A program made the translations under genes and the position numbers. A DNA stretch of 47,020 bases from positions 1 through 47,020 of the forward strand of contig CBDUXP010000028.1 of the NCBI GenBank assembly GCA_965371225.1, written 5' to 3'. Origin of the DNA: CBDUXP01 sp965371225 [NCBI: uncultured bacterium]. Lineage in GTDB: Bacteria; Abyssobacteria; SURF-5; CBDUXP01. The notes beneath the pieces were generated by a model, which searched no databases, had not been told where the DNA came from, and saw only the letters and a program-made list of their open reading frames with translations. The stretch's first letter is position 1; each line of letters starts with the position of its first letter. Positions 15,646 through 24,205 of this stretch are shown piece after piece.

Positions 15646-16698
15646 CTACTCGCGGAGGTACCCGGCGGTCGCCTCCAGCAATTGGTCCACCTGCGCGTCC
15701 GTGCCCACGGTAATCCGCACGCACGCCTCCAGCCGCGGCAGGTCGAAGTAGCGCACCAGCAGCCCGTGGCCTCGCAGGTGGGTGCAGAGCCCCCGCGCCT
15801 GTTCGGCCGAGGGCAGGCGGGCCAGCACGAAGTTCGCCTGGGACGGGAACACGTGTACCCCCAGGTCCCGCAGCCGGCCGCTGAGCCGCTCCCGCGTCTC
15901 CCGCAGTTGCGTGCAATTACGCTGCATGTGGCCCTGGTCCGCCAGCGCGGCGACGGCCACCTGCTGGGCGGCGACGCTCAGGTTGTACGAGTCCTTCACC
16001 AGTTCCAGGTCCGCGATGAGGTCCGGATGCGCGAGCGCGAGGCCGATCCGCATGCCCGCCAGGCTGTACGCCTTCGACAGCGTCCGCAGCACCACCACGT
16101 CGTCCCGCGTGCCGGCCAGCGCCGCGTAGTTCACCTCCGCGAAGTCGGCATACGCCTCGTCGATGACCACGACGCCGGAAAACTGTTCCACGACGCGGTC
16201 CACGTAGTCCGGCGCCGCCCCCATGGCCGTGGGGGCGTTCGGGTGGCAGAGAAACAGCAGCGTCCCCGGCGTGGTAGCCAAGGCCTCTGGCAGCGTGAAG
16301 TCGTCGTGCACCGGCACCGTCGCGGCGGTGGCGCCGTGGAGCGCCACCAGCGTGTCGTACAGGGAATAGGTGACGTCCGGAAACACCACCGTCGCTCCCG
16401 GCTCCACCCACGCGTCCAGCGCCAGCTTGAGCAACTCGTCGCTCCCGTTGCCGACGGCGATGTGTTCGGGCGGCAGGTCGTACACCTTGGCGGCCGCCGC
16501 GCGCACGTCCGTCCACACCGGGTCGGAGTACCGCCGCAGCGCGTCGTTATCCAGGCCTTGCAACACCTCGCGCACGCCCGGCGCGGGCGGGTAGGGATTC
16601 TCGTTCGTGTTGAGCTTGAGCAGCGTGCGGCCCTGGGGCTGCTCCCCCGGGACGTAGGGGGCGACCCCGGCCAGGCTCCCGCGCCGGAACCGGCTCAT
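15646..16698 (-). CDS. hisC: Histidinol-phosphate aminotransferase
   Basis: 350-residue fold-type I PLP enzyme that converts imidazole-acetol phosphate plus glutamate to histidinol phosphate. Signatures are NTNENPYPPAPGV near the N-terminus, GNGSDELL, YAVxY-equivalent FPDVTYSLYD, the DEAYADF motif, and RTLSKAYSLAGMRIGLA with the PLP-binding Lys. The C-terminal Arg pocket (SQANFVLARL ... VRYFD, RITVG) is also present. Length is normal. Its ATG overlaps the hisD stop by 4 bases, so it is the distal gene of a murA-hisD-hisC string. A related aromatic aminotransferase role cannot be excluded, but the hisD linkage favours histidine synthesis. Confidence 0.93.
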   Translation of the reverse strand: MSRFRRGSLAGVAPYVPGEQPQGRTLLKLNTNENPYPPAPGVREVLQGLDNDALRRYSDPVWTDVRAAAAKVYDLPPEHIAVGNGSDELLKLALDAWVEPGATVVFPDVTYSLYDTLVALHGATAATVPVHDDFTLPEALATTPGTLLFLCHPNAPTAMGAAPDYVDRVVEQFSGVVVIDEAYADFAEVNYAALAGTRDDVVVLRTLSKAYSLAGMRIGLALAHPDLIADLELVKDSYNLSVAAQQVAVAALADQGHMQRNCTQLRETRERLSGRLRDLGVHVFPSQANFVLARLPSAEQARGLCTHLRGHGLLVRYFDLPRLEACVRITVGTDAQVDQLLEATAGYLRE

Positions 16699-17996
16699 GA
16701 CTCCTGCCGAATGCGCACGGACGCGGCGTGCGCGGAGAAACCCTCGAGGGTGGCCAGCGTCTCGATCGTCGCCGCGTCCGCCGCCAACCGGTCGCGCGTG
16801 TAGCAGATCACGCTGCTGACCGTGCGGAATTCCTCCGTGTGCAATTGCGAGGCGAAGCGCGCTTGCCCCCCCGTCGGCAGCACGTGATTCGGGCCCGCCA
16901 CGTAATCGCCCGCGGCGTTCGGCGAGTACGCGCCGAGGAAGATACTGCCGGCGTTGCGGATGTCCGTCAGCACCCCCTCCGGCTCGGTCACGTGCAACTC
17001 CAGGTGCTCGGGCGCGCGCGCGTTGGCGAACGCGATCGCGTCCTCCAGCGATTCGGTCACCAGGATGAAGCCGTGCTGCGCCAGCGCCTGGCGGATGATG
17101 TCCCGGCGGCTGAGATCCTCCACCTGCGCGGCCACTTCCCCGGCCACGGCCCGGGCGAGCACGGGGGACGGGGTGACGCAGATGCTGACCGCCTCGGGAT
17201 CGTGTTCCGCTTGGGCGAGCAGGTCCGCGGCGATGAACCGCGCGTTGGCCGACGCATCGGCGATCACGAGCACCTCACTGGGCCCCGCCTCCATGTCGAT
17301 GGCCACCCGCCCCGCCACGAGGCGTTTCGCGGCCTGCACGTACACATTCCCGGGGCCCACGATCTTATCCACCGCGGGCACCCGCGCCGTGCCGTAGGCC
17401 AGCGCCGCGATGGCTTGCGCGCCGCCGCAGCGGAATACGCGATCCACCCCGGCGATGCGCGCCGCCGCCAGCACCGCGGGCGCGATGGTGCCGCCGTCCC
17501 CCGTGGGGGGCGACACCATGATGATCTCTTCGACGCCCGCCACGCGCGCGGGGGTCGCGGTCATGAGCACGGTGGAGGGGTAGGCCGCCCGGCCGCCGGG
17601 GCAGTAGATCCCCACCCGCTGGATGGGGCGCACCACCTGGCCCAGTTCCAGGCCGGGGGCCGGCTGCACCCGCCACTCGGAGCGGAGCCCGTGCTCGTGG
17701 AAGCTCTGGATGCGCTCGTGGGCCGTGCGCAGGGCCGCCAGGGCGGCGGCGTCCACCTGCGCCACCGCGGCGTCCACCTCGGCCGGCGTGACCTCCAAGT
17801 CCTCCTCCGCCAGCACGGAGCCGTCGAACCGGTTTGTGTACGCGACCACAGCCGCGTCGCCGTCCCGCACCACGGCGGCGACGATCTCCATGGCTGTGGC
17901 TTCCACCTCCCGCTGCCGTGCCGCTGCGGCGGGGGGATGCACGAGCGCCGCCAGCGCCGCCACATCCAGGTCGGCGGCGCGGAACGTGCGGATCAT
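16695..17996 (-). CDS. hisD: Histidinol dehydrogenase
   Basis: 433-residue zinc enzyme that oxidises histidinol to histidine with two NAD. It shows IYCPGGRAAYPSTVLM, VDKIVGPGNVYVQAAKR, DMEAGPSEVLVIAD, QAEHDPEA, the catalytic APEHLEL segment and GPNHVLPTGGQARF, all family hallmarks. It starts with ATG 17996, which overlaps the murA stop by 4 bases, and ends overlapping the hisC start. hisG is absent from this window although hisD is often next to it. Confidence 0.96.
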   Translation of the reverse strand: MIRTFRAADLDVAALAALVHPPAAAARQREVEATAMEIVAAVVRDGDAAVVAYTNRFDGSVLAEEDLEVTPAEVDAAVAQVDAAALAALRTAHERIQSFHEHGLRSEWRVQPAPGLELGQVVRPIQRVGIYCPGGRAAYPSTVLMTATPARVAGVEEIIMVSPPTGDGGTIAPAVLAAARIAGVDRVFRCGGAQAIAALAYGTARVPAVDKIVGPGNVYVQAAKRLVAGRVAIDMEAGPSEVLVIADASANARFIAADLLAQAEHDPEAVSICVTPSPVLARAVAGEVAAQVEDLSRRDIIRQALAQHGFILVTESLEDAIAFANARAPEHLELHVTEPEGVLTDIRNAGSIFLGAYSPNAAGDYVAGPNHVLPTGGQARFASQLHTEEFRTVSSVICYTRDRLAADAATIETLATLEGFSAHAASVRIRQES

Positions 17997-19255
17997 ACGC
18001 CGTCGTCCGGTTCGCGCGCGATCTGCGCGCCGAGCTGCGCGAGCCGTCGGTCGATCTGTTCGTACCCGCGGTCCAGGTGGTAGATGCGCGAGATCAGCGT
18101 GTCGCCCTTGGCCACGAGCCCCGCCAGCACCAGCGCGACGCTGGCGCGCAGGTCCGACGCCATGACGGGCGCCCCGCTGAGGGGCTTGCCGCCCTCGATG
18201 ATCGCGGTGTTGCCGATGAGGCGGATGTGGGCGCCCATGCGCTGCAGCTCGGACACGTGCATGAACCGGTTCTCGAAGATGGTCTCGCTGATCGTGCTTG
18301 TGCCCGTGACGGTGGTCAAGAACGCCATCATCTGCGCTTGCACGTCAGTGGGGAAGCCCGGATGCGGTTGTGTGCGAATGTTGAGGGGCTGCAACCCATC
18401 GGGTACGGAGACGCGCACGCTCTCCCCGCGCCGCTGTACCTGCACGCCCGCTTCGCGGAGCGCGAGGGTGACGGGTTTCACGTCGTCGAAGTTCAGGCCG
18501 CGAATGGTGAGCGGGTCGCGGGTGATGGCGGACGCGATGAGCCACGTGGCCGCCTCGATGCGGTCCGGGATGATGGTGTGTTCTCCACCGCCGAGCGCGC
18601 GGACGCCGTCGATCATGAGCACGTTCGTGCCCGCCCCGGTGACCTCCGCCCCCAGCATGGTCAGGAAGCGGCCCAGGTCCGCGATCTCCGGCTCGCACGC
18701 CGCATTGGCGATGACGGTGCGCCCCTTGGCCCGCGCGGCGGCCATCATCACCTGCGCCGTTGCGCCGACGCTCGGGAACGGGAGATCGATCTCCCCGCCC
18801 TTCAACCGTTTGGCGGACACGCGCACCATGCCGCGCACCGTGCGGACCCGGGCGCCCAACGCGCGCAGCCCCAGCAGATGGATGTCGACGGGGCGTACGC
18901 CGATGGCGCAGCCGCCGGGCTGCGACACCGCCGCCTTGCCGAAGCGCGCGAGCAGCGGGCCGAGCACCCAGAAGGAGGCGCGCATGGTGCGCACCAGATC
19001 GTAGGGCGCCGTGGTCTCCTTCACGCCCCGGGCGTTGATGCGCACGCTGTCCCCGTCGCGCTCCACCGTGGCCCCCAACTGCTGGAGCAGGCGGATCATG
19101 GTGGCGATGTCCCGCAACCGCGGCACGTTGTGCAGCGTCACCGGCCGGGCGGTGAGCAGGCAGGCGGTCATGATCGGGAGGGCGGCGTTCTTCGCGCCGC
19201 TCACGTCGACCGACCCGCGGAGGGGGTGGCCGCCGGTAACGCGGAGTCGGTCCAT
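17993..19255 (-). CDS. murA: UDP-N-acetylglucosamine 1-carboxyvinyltransferase
   Basis: 420 residues; first committed step of peptidoglycan synthesis, adding enolpyruvate from PEP to UDP-GlcNAc in the cytoplasm. The N-terminus has GGHPLRGSVDVSGAKNAALP. The catalytic loop SQPGGCAIGVRP keeps C116, the usual fosfomycin target, rather than the Asp of naturally resistant lineages. Further landmarks are EAATWLIAS and the TVTGTSTISETIFENRFMHV region. It overlaps hisD by 4 bases and follows secG by 27 bases; the murA-his link is seen in several bacterial groups. Confidence 0.96.
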   Translation of the reverse strand: MDRLRVTGGHPLRGSVDVSGAKNAALPIMTACLLTARPVTLHNVPRLRDIATMIRLLQQLGATVERDGDSVRINARGVKETTAPYDLVRTMRASFWVLGPLLARFGKAAVSQPGGCAIGVRPVDIHLLGLRALGARVRTVRGMVRVSAKRLKGGEIDLPFPSVGATAQVMMAAARAKGRTVIANAACEPEIADLGRFLTMLGAEVTGAGTNVLMIDGVRALGGGEHTIIPDRIEAATWLIASAITRDPLTIRGLNFDDVKPVTLALREAGVQVQRRGESVRVSVPDGLQPLNIRTQPHPGFPTDVQAQMMAFLTTVTGTSTISETIFENRFMHVSELQRMGAHIRLIGNTAIIEGGKPLSGAPVMASDLRASVALVLAGLVAKGDTLISRIYHLDRGYEQIDRRLAQLGAQIAREPDDGV

Positions 19256-19282
19256 GGGCGCGCGGCGGCGGGTGCCAGCTCC

Positions 19283-19801
19283 CTAGGGGGCGGCGGGCAC
19301 GGGCTCAGTGGCGGCGGCTGCGGCCTCCGCCGGCGTCAATTCAGGGGCCTGGGCCGGTTCCGGCGTTGCGGCCGCCGCCTCATCCTCGACAGGGGGCGCC
19401 GCTGCGTCGACCGGGACGGGCTGTTCGGCCGGGGCCGGCTCCTCCGCAGGCGTTTCAGGCGGCGTCGCACCGGGTAGGAGATCCGGTGGGGGCGCCTCAG
19501 CCGAGGGCGCTTCGATTTCTACCGGGGCCAGGATGTCGTCCACGTCGGAAGAGGTGTCCGTCCCGAAGGGGGGCCACAGGCTGAGCGCCATGGCCAATAT
19601 CATGAACGCCCCGGCCATGATGGCCGTGAGGCGCGTCATGAAGTTCGAGGCTTGGGAGCCGAACAGCGTCTGGCTGGCGCCGCCGCCCAGACTCGCGCCC
19701 ATGCCCGCGCCGCGGCCCTGCTGAAGCAGGACGACGAACACCAGCACGCCGCACGCGATCACGTAGCCGATGACGAGCAGAAAGCGCAGGACGGCCGGCA
19801 T
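19283..19801 (-). CDS. secG: Preprotein translocase subunit SecG with Pro/Ala/Glu tail
   Basis: 172 residues. The N-terminal 80 are a normal SecG: helix 1 (about 4-25), VVLLQQGRGAGMGASLGGGASQTLFGS, then helix 2 (about 55-78). The remaining roughly 90 residues are an acidic, Pro/Ala/Glu-rich low-complexity tail, making it about twice the size of compact SecG. It helps SecYEG translocation in the inner membrane. The tpiA stop is 3 bases upstream of its ATG and murA follows, so it is cotranscribed. Confidence 0.92.
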   Translation of the reverse strand: MPAVLRFLLVIGYVIACGVLVFVVLLQQGRGAGMGASLGGGASQTLFGSQASNFMTRLTAIMAGAFMILAMALSLWPPFGTDTSSDVDDILAPVEIEAPSAEAPPPDLLPGATPPETPAEEPAPAEQPVPVDAAAPPVEDEAAAATPEPAQAPELTPAEAAAAATEPVPAAP

Positions 19802-19804
19802 GGT

Positions 19805-20581
19805 TCAGCAGGTCGGCGCTGCGGCGAGCGCCCCGGTAATGGCTACGAAATCCTCCGCCTGGAGGCTGGCGCCGCCGATGAGCCCACCGTCGATGTGCTC
19901 CTGCGCGAAGAGACTGGCCGCGTTGGCCGGTTTCACGCTGCCGCCGTACAGAATGCGGACCGCGGCCGCCACGTCGGGAGCCACGGCTGTGGCCACCCAC
20001 TCGCGGATGAAGCGCTGCGCATCGTTCGCCATTTCGGGCGTTGCGGTCTTGCCGGTGCCGATGGCCCACACCGGTTCGTAGGCGAGGATCACCCGGGCCC
20101 AGTCGTCCGCGGGCAGGGCGCCGAGGCCGCCTGCGAGCTGGCGGGTGAGCACGGCCTCCATCTCACCGGCCTCCCGCTCCGCGGCCGTCTCGCCGATGCA
20201 CGCGATGGCCGTCAGGCCGGCGTCCAAGGCGGCGCGCAGACGTTGCGCCACGGTGGCGTCCGTTTCGCCAAAGTACTGGCGCCGTTCGCTGTGGCCGATG
20301 ATGACATGGGTACAGCCGAGCGCGGCCAGCATGGGCGCGGCGATTTCCCCCGTGTACGCCCCTTCCCGTTCCCAGAAACAGTTCTGCGCTCCGGCCCGGA
20401 TGCCCGCCCGGTCCCCGATCCCGGCGATGGTGGCGGGCAAGGCCGTAAAGGGCGGGCAGAGCACGATCTCCCACCCGGTGCGCGGGGGGGCCGCCGCACA
20501 CACCTCCCGCACCAGCGCGGTTGCCTCGTCGCTGGTCTTGTGCATTTTCCAATTGGCGGCGGCGATGGGGGTGCGGGACAT
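19805..20581 (-). CDS. tpiA: Triosephosphate isomerase
   Basis: 258-residue TIM-barrel glycolytic enzyme interconverting DHAP and glyceraldehyde 3-phosphate. All catalytic residues are visible: K12 in AANWKMHK, H97 in IIGHSERR, and E169 in AYEPVWAIGTGKTAT. The phosphate-binding YGGSVKP is near the end. gapA and pgk are not adjacent. A promoter candidate with a leader hairpin lies between it and ribF. Confidence 0.97.
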   Translation of the reverse strand: MSRTPIAAANWKMHKTSDEATALVREVCAAAPPRTGWEIVLCPPFTALPATIAGIGDRAGIRAGAQNCFWEREGAYTGEIAAPMLAALGCTHVIIGHSERRQYFGETDATVAQRLRAALDAGLTAIACIGETAAEREAGEMEAVLTRQLAGGLGALPADDWARVILAYEPVWAIGTGKTATPEMANDAQRFIREWVATAVAPDVAAAVRILYGGSVKPANAASLFAQEHIDGGLIGGASLQAEDFVAITGALAAAPTC

Positions 20582-20598
20582 GGGCCGTAACAGTGAGG

Positions 20599-20621
20599 GG
20601 CCGGGCGCCTAAGGCCCGGCC
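20599..20621. terminator. GC-rich hairpin between ribF and tpiA
   Basis: Perfect 8-bp stem GGCCGGGC/GCCCGGCC around a 7-base loop. No T-tract follows on either strand, so it may pause polymerase or protect RNA rather than terminate. It would lie in the tpiA leader if the promoter at 20647-20675 is used. Confidence 0.4.
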
Positions 20622-20646
20622 GCAGCGTGGGATACTGGAATCGCGC

Positions 20647-20675
20647 AGTCTAGCACATCACGCGGACGCGTCCAA
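20647..20675 (-). promoter_or_regulatory. Possible internal promoter for tpiA-secG-murA-hisD-hisC
   Basis: Minus strand TTGGAC (20675-20670), 17 bases, TAGACT (20652-20647). It overlaps the 3' end of ribF. Confidence 0.35.
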
Positions 20676-21593
20676 CAGCCGTTGCTCGGACTGGGCCACA
20701 TCCAGTGCGATCTGGGCCGTCAGTGCTTCCACGCCGTCGAACTGCCGTTCGTCCCGCAACCGGGCCACCACGTCCACCTCAATCTCCGTCCCGTACAGGT
20801 CGCCGTCGTAGGCGTGGATGTGCACTTCGATAGTCCGCGCCAGGCTGTGGCGCAGGGTGGGCCGCACCCCGATGTTCATGGTGCCGTGCAGCGTGCGCTC
20901 GCCCAGGTGTACGAACACCGCGTACACGCCGTTGGGCGGCGTTACCTCTTGGTACGGCTGCAGGTTCGCGGTCGGGTACCCCAGTTTCCGCCCCAGCCCG
21001 TCGCCGCGCACGATCTCGCCGACCAGACTGTAGTGGCGCCCCAGCAGCGCGTTCGCGAGCTTCAGGTCGCCCAACTGCACCAGCTCGCGAATGAGCGTGC
21101 TGCTGACGGTCTGGTCCTGCACTTGGCGCGGGCCGACCTCCGCCACCGTGAAACCGAAGTCGGTGCTGAGCGACTCCAACAGCAGCCGGTCGCCGCGGCG
21201 GTGCATGCCGAACCGGGTGTCGTATCCCACCACGATCTCTTCCATGTGCAGCCGGCCTACGAGGAACCCCTCGACGAATTCGGCCGGATCCCGGTTGGCG
21301 AACGCGCGCGTGAACTCGATGAGACAGATGGCGTCGATCCCCGCGCGCTCGATGAGGGCGAGTTTCTGGGGCGTGGTGGTCAGCAGGTCGGGCGCGATGG
21401 CGGGGTTCAGCACTTGCCGGGGGTGGGGATCGAAGGTCACCACCACGCTCTGGCCGTCGCGGGCCGCGGCGCGTTCGACCGCTTCCGTGAGGATCGCCTG
21501 GTGGCCCAGGTGCACGCCGTCGAACGTGCCCAGCGTGAGCACGGGATGCCGCAGCTCGGGCAGGGTGGGATCGCGGTCCGTGAACCGAATCAT
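20658..21593 (-). CDS. ribF: Bifunctional riboflavin kinase/FAD synthetase
   Basis: 311 residues. The N-terminal nucleotidyltransferase domain (about 1-180) carries VLTLGTFDGVHLGHQ and DPHPRQVL; the C-terminal riboflavin-kinase domain (about 185-305) carries GRKLGYPTANL and NGVYAVFV. It makes FMN then FAD from riboflavin. I prefer ATG 21593 (MIRFTDRD) because it overlaps the truB stop as ATGA; an upstream ATG at 21608 would add five residues. The distal position in the rimP-nusA-infB-rbfA-truB string is the common bacterial arrangement. Confidence 0.95.
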   Translation of the reverse strand: MIRFTDRDPTLPELRHPVLTLGTFDGVHLGHQAILTEAVERAAARDGQSVVVTFDPHPRQVLNPAIAPDLLTTTPQKLALIERAGIDAICLIEFTRAFANRDPAEFVEGFLVGRLHMEEIVVGYDTRFGMHRRGDRLLLESLSTDFGFTVAEVGPRQVQDQTVSSTLIRELVQLGDLKLANALLGRHYSLVGEIVRGDGLGRKLGYPTANLQPYQEVTPPNGVYAVFVHLGERTLHGTMNIGVRPTLRHSLARTIEVHIHAYDGDLYGTEIEVDVVARLRDERQFDGVEALTAQIALDVAQSEQRLLDASA

Positions 21594-22501
21594 GTCTCGG
21601 GGGGGCATAGGGGGTCCAGCACGTCGGTGAACACGGGCGACGCTTTCAGCACGAGCGCTTCCTCGTTCATCCGGGCCACGGCCAAGGCAAACACGTCACC
21701 CGATTCTAGCGTCAGACACAGCCGCGTGTCCGGGGTCCAACCCTCGCCGGGCAGGGGCCGCCCGTGCCGCGCGGCTTCCACCTCGGGCGGTGTACACACC
21801 CGGCGCGGCCAATCGGCAAGCCCTGCGCCCACCGGGAGCAGCGCGGCCGCGACGGCGTCGGCCGAGTCCAGCGCCTCCAGTGGGTGCGCGTCCGCGAGGT
21901 CGAACGGGCCGGACCGGATGCGGCGCAGGGCCGCCAGGCACCCGCCGACTCGAAGGGCGGCCCCCCAATCCTGGCAGAGGGTGCGCACGTACGTCCCGCT
22001 GCTGCACGTAACCCGGAAGCGCACCTCCGCCCCCTCCACCGCGAGCACCTCGAGCGCGACGATCTCCACCGGCCGCGGGGGCGGCGGCGTGACGGCTAGG
22101 CCGCGGCGCATGCGCCGGTGCAGGGGCACGCCGTCCAGCTTCACGGCCGAGTACAGCGGCGGCGTCTGCTTGATGGGCCCGAGAAACTGTTCCGCCGCCA
22201 GCGCGATGACTCGCCGGTCGAGCCGCACCCCGTCGATCTGGTCCACCACGGCGCCGGTGATGTCCTGCGTATCCGTGACCATGCCCAGCCGCATGCACCC
22301 GTCGTAGGTCTTCCGGTCGTGCTGCAGCACACCGAGCGCCCGCGTCGCCTGGCCCACGCCGCACACGAGCAGGCCCGTGGCCAGCGGGTCCAGCGTGCCC
22401 GCGTGCCCGACGCGGAGGCCGCCGAGGGTGCGGCGGACGCGGTGGACCACGTCGTGGGAGGTGCAGCCGCCGGGCTTGTCCACCAGGAGGAACCCGAGCA
22501 C
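21590..22501 (-). CDS. truB: tRNA pseudouridine-55 synthase
   Basis: 303 residues; isomerises U55 in the T-loop of tRNAs. It begins at GTG 22501 reading VLGFLLVDKPGG, the standard TruB N-terminus; the open frame extends upstream without homology. The catalytic Asp is in VGHAGTLDPLATGLL. KTYDGCMRLG, the GVPLHRRMRRG segment and SGTYVRTLCQDWG follow in order. The C-terminal roughly 60 residues are PUA-like. It is 8 bases from the nrnA stop and coupled to ribF. Confidence 0.95.
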   Translation of the reverse strand: MLGFLLVDKPGGCTSHDVVHRVRRTLGGLRVGHAGTLDPLATGLLVCGVGQATRALGVLQHDRKTYDGCMRLGMVTDTQDITGAVVDQIDGVRLDRRVIALAAEQFLGPIKQTPPLYSAVKLDGVPLHRRMRRGLAVTPPPPRPVEIVALEVLAVEGAEVRFRVTCSSGTYVRTLCQDWGAALRVGGCLAALRRIRSGPFDLADAHPLEALDSADAVAAALLPVGAGLADWPRRVCTPPEVEAARHGRPLPGEGWTPDTRLCLTLESGDVFALAVARMNEEALVLKASPVFTDVLDPLCPPET

Positions 22502-22509
22502 GGGCGGCC

Positions 22510-23490
22510 TCAGCGGCGGCGGGGGAGCGCGTTGCAGAGGGCGGCGAGGACGCGCGGCTGCACGGCCTCCAAGGTGCCCTCGATCGTGCAGCCGGACGCT
22601 TTCACGTGGCCGCCGCCGCCGAACTGCGCGGCCACATCGTGCACGTTCGCGTCGGAGCGCGAGCGGAGGCTGACTTTGACTTTGCCGGGGCGGTCCTCCC
22701 GCAGCACGCAGGCCACTTCGACGCCCGCTACCCCCCGCAGCGTCTCGGCCAGCCCGCCCAGGTCTTCCGCCGTCCCGCCCGTTTCCTTGAACCACGTGTG
22801 CGGCACGGTGACCCACGCGATGCGCCCGTCCGCCGCCAGCTGCACGGCGGCCAGGGCGCGACCCTCCAGCCGCACCCCCGCGGCGGTCCGGCGCTCGTAC
22901 ACGCTGTCGTAAATGGGCGCCGGGTTGATGCCGTGCTCCATCATGTCCGCCGCCAGCCGCAGGGTGTGCGGCCGCGTGTTGTCGTACCGGAACGACCCGG
23001 TATCCGTCATGAGCGAGGTCCAGATGGCCACGGCCGCGGCGGTGTTGACGGGGATGTCGAAGTGGGCAAAAAACGGATGGATCATCTCGCAGAGGGCCGC
23101 GGCCGTACGGTCGATGTAATTGAGCGTCCCGTACCGGTCGTTCGAGACGTGGTGGTCGATGTTCAGGACCGTCTCTGCGGTTGCGAGCACCGCGTCGACC
23201 CGGTCGCCGACGCGCTTGTGGTCGGGGCACTCCAGAAACACGGCCGTGTCGAACTTCGCGGGGAGCCGGCGGGTGACGCGGGAGATGGTGGGAAGGTACG
23301 CGTAACTCTCCGGCACGCGGCTGGCGTTGTACACGGTGACCTGCTTGCCGAGCGCGTCGAGCAATTCGGCGAGGGCGAGGCACGACCCCAGCGCGTCTCC
23401 GTCCGGGTGCACGTGGGACGTGAGCACAAACTGGCGCCCGCGTTTGAGCGCGGCGGCGACGTCCTGGAACGTCGCGTCCTCAGGAGGCAT
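22510..23490 (-). CDS. nrnA: DHH-family phosphoesterase (nanoRNase/pAp phosphatase)
   Basis: 326 residues. The DHH domain has SHVHPDGDALGSCLAL, FLECPDHKRVG and NIDHHVSNDRYG; the DHHA1 domain ends with FGGGGHVKASGC. This matches NrnA-type enzymes, which degrade 2-5 nt RNA and hydrolyse 3'-phosphoadenosine 5'-phosphate; a cyclic-di-AMP/pGpG role is an alternative within the family. Its start overlaps rbfA by 11 bases. The rbfA-nrnA-truB order is a conserved arrangement. Confidence 0.92.
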   Translation of the reverse strand: MPPEDATFQDVAAALKRGRQFVLTSHVHPDGDALGSCLALAELLDALGKQVTVYNASRVPESYAYLPTISRVTRRLPAKFDTAVFLECPDHKRVGDRVDAVLATAETVLNIDHHVSNDRYGTLNYIDRTAAALCEMIHPFFAHFDIPVNTAAAVAIWTSLMTDTGSFRYDNTRPHTLRLAADMMEHGINPAPIYDSVYERRTAAGVRLEGRALAAVQLAADGRIAWVTVPHTWFKETGGTAEDLGGLAETLRGVAGVEVACVLREDRPGKVKVSLRSRSDANVHDVAAQFGGGGHVKASGCTIEGTLEAVQPRVLAALCNALPRRR

Positions 23491-23899
23491 GGGGGGGCGG
23501 CCCCTCGGGTGAGGCGCCCGGCGCCGGCGGGCCGGGGTCGCGCTCCCGTTCCAGTTGCGCCATGAGCCCGAGCACGCGGTCGCCCTCGGCCAGGCGGTCG
23601 TCGAACTGGAACCGGACCTGCGGCGTGAACCGCAACCGGAGCACCTTCCCCAGATGGGCTTGGATGTGGCCGGCGGCGTTCGTCAGGGCGATGAGCGTCG
23701 AGCGCTGCTCGGCCTCGGAGCCGAGGACACTGACGCGCGCGGTCGCGTACTTGAAATCGCTGGAGACCGTCACCCCGGTCACGGTGGTCATGCTTGCGAT
23801 GCGCCGATCCTTCAGGCCGCGGAGCAGCAGGAGGCTGATCTCCTGCTGAATCTGGTCGGCGATGCGGCGTTGCCGGCGCGCGGTGGTGGGGCGGGACAC
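23480..23899 (-). CDS. rbfA: 30S ribosome-binding factor A
   Basis: 139 residues. It binds the 30S subunit during 16S rRNA maturation. The KH-like fold begins RRQRRIADQIQQEISLLLLR and has GVTVSSDFKYATARVSVLG and LRLRFTPQVRFQFDD. It starts with GTG 23899, two bases after the DUF503 gene stop. The last 20 residues are a Pro/Gly/Ala-rich tail (GPPAPGASPEGPPPHAS) that overlaps the nrnA start. Confidence 0.95.
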   Translation of the reverse strand: MSRPTTARRQRRIADQIQQEISLLLLRGLKDRRIASMTTVTGVTVSSDFKYATARVSVLGSEAEQRSTLIALTNAAGHIQAHLGKVLRLRFTPQVRFQFDDRLAEGDRVLGLMAQLERERDPGPPAPGASPEGPPPHAS

Positions 23900-23901
23900 G
23901 G

Positions 23902-24189
23902 TCAGCAGAACTCGATGGAGTAATCCAGAATGTCGCAGCGGCCCGCACCCGCGCTCTCCACGAACGCGACGATTTTGCGGAGACTCTGCTCCGCGTGCCG
24001 GCGGTCGTTGGAGACGCAGGCGATGCCCAGGGTGCCCCGCTGCCAGAGGTTTTGCCCGTCGACCTCGGCGATGGACACGTTGAACTTGTGGGCGATGCGG
24101 TCTTTCAGGCTGCGCAACACTTGGCGTTTGGCTTTCAAGGACCGGTGCCCGGGGAAGCCGAGGTCCAGTTCCAGGACGCCGACGATCAC
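23902..24189 (-). CDS. DUF503 family protein (YlxP-like)
   Basis: 95 residues. Start GTG 24189 reads VIVGVLELDLGFPGHRSLK, the usual DUF503 N-terminus; the frame upstream overlaps infB antisense-like sequence and has no homology. It continues AKRQVLRSLKDRIAHKFNVSIAEVDGQ and GIACVSNDRRHAEQSL. Its place between infB and rbfA is where ylxP is found in many bacteria; it is thought to act in ribosome maturation, but the mechanism is unknown to me. Confidence 0.9.
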   Translation of the reverse strand: MIVGVLELDLGFPGHRSLKAKRQVLRSLKDRIAHKFNVSIAEVDGQNLWQRGTLGIACVSNDRRHAEQSLRKIVAFVESAGAGRCDILDYSIEFC

Positions 24190-24205
24190 CTGTGGCGGGA
24201 GAGGC

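Noticed and set aside
16728-18083. 451-codon plus-strand frame under hisD
   Set aside because: Antisense shadow of hisD with Arg/His/Gly bias.
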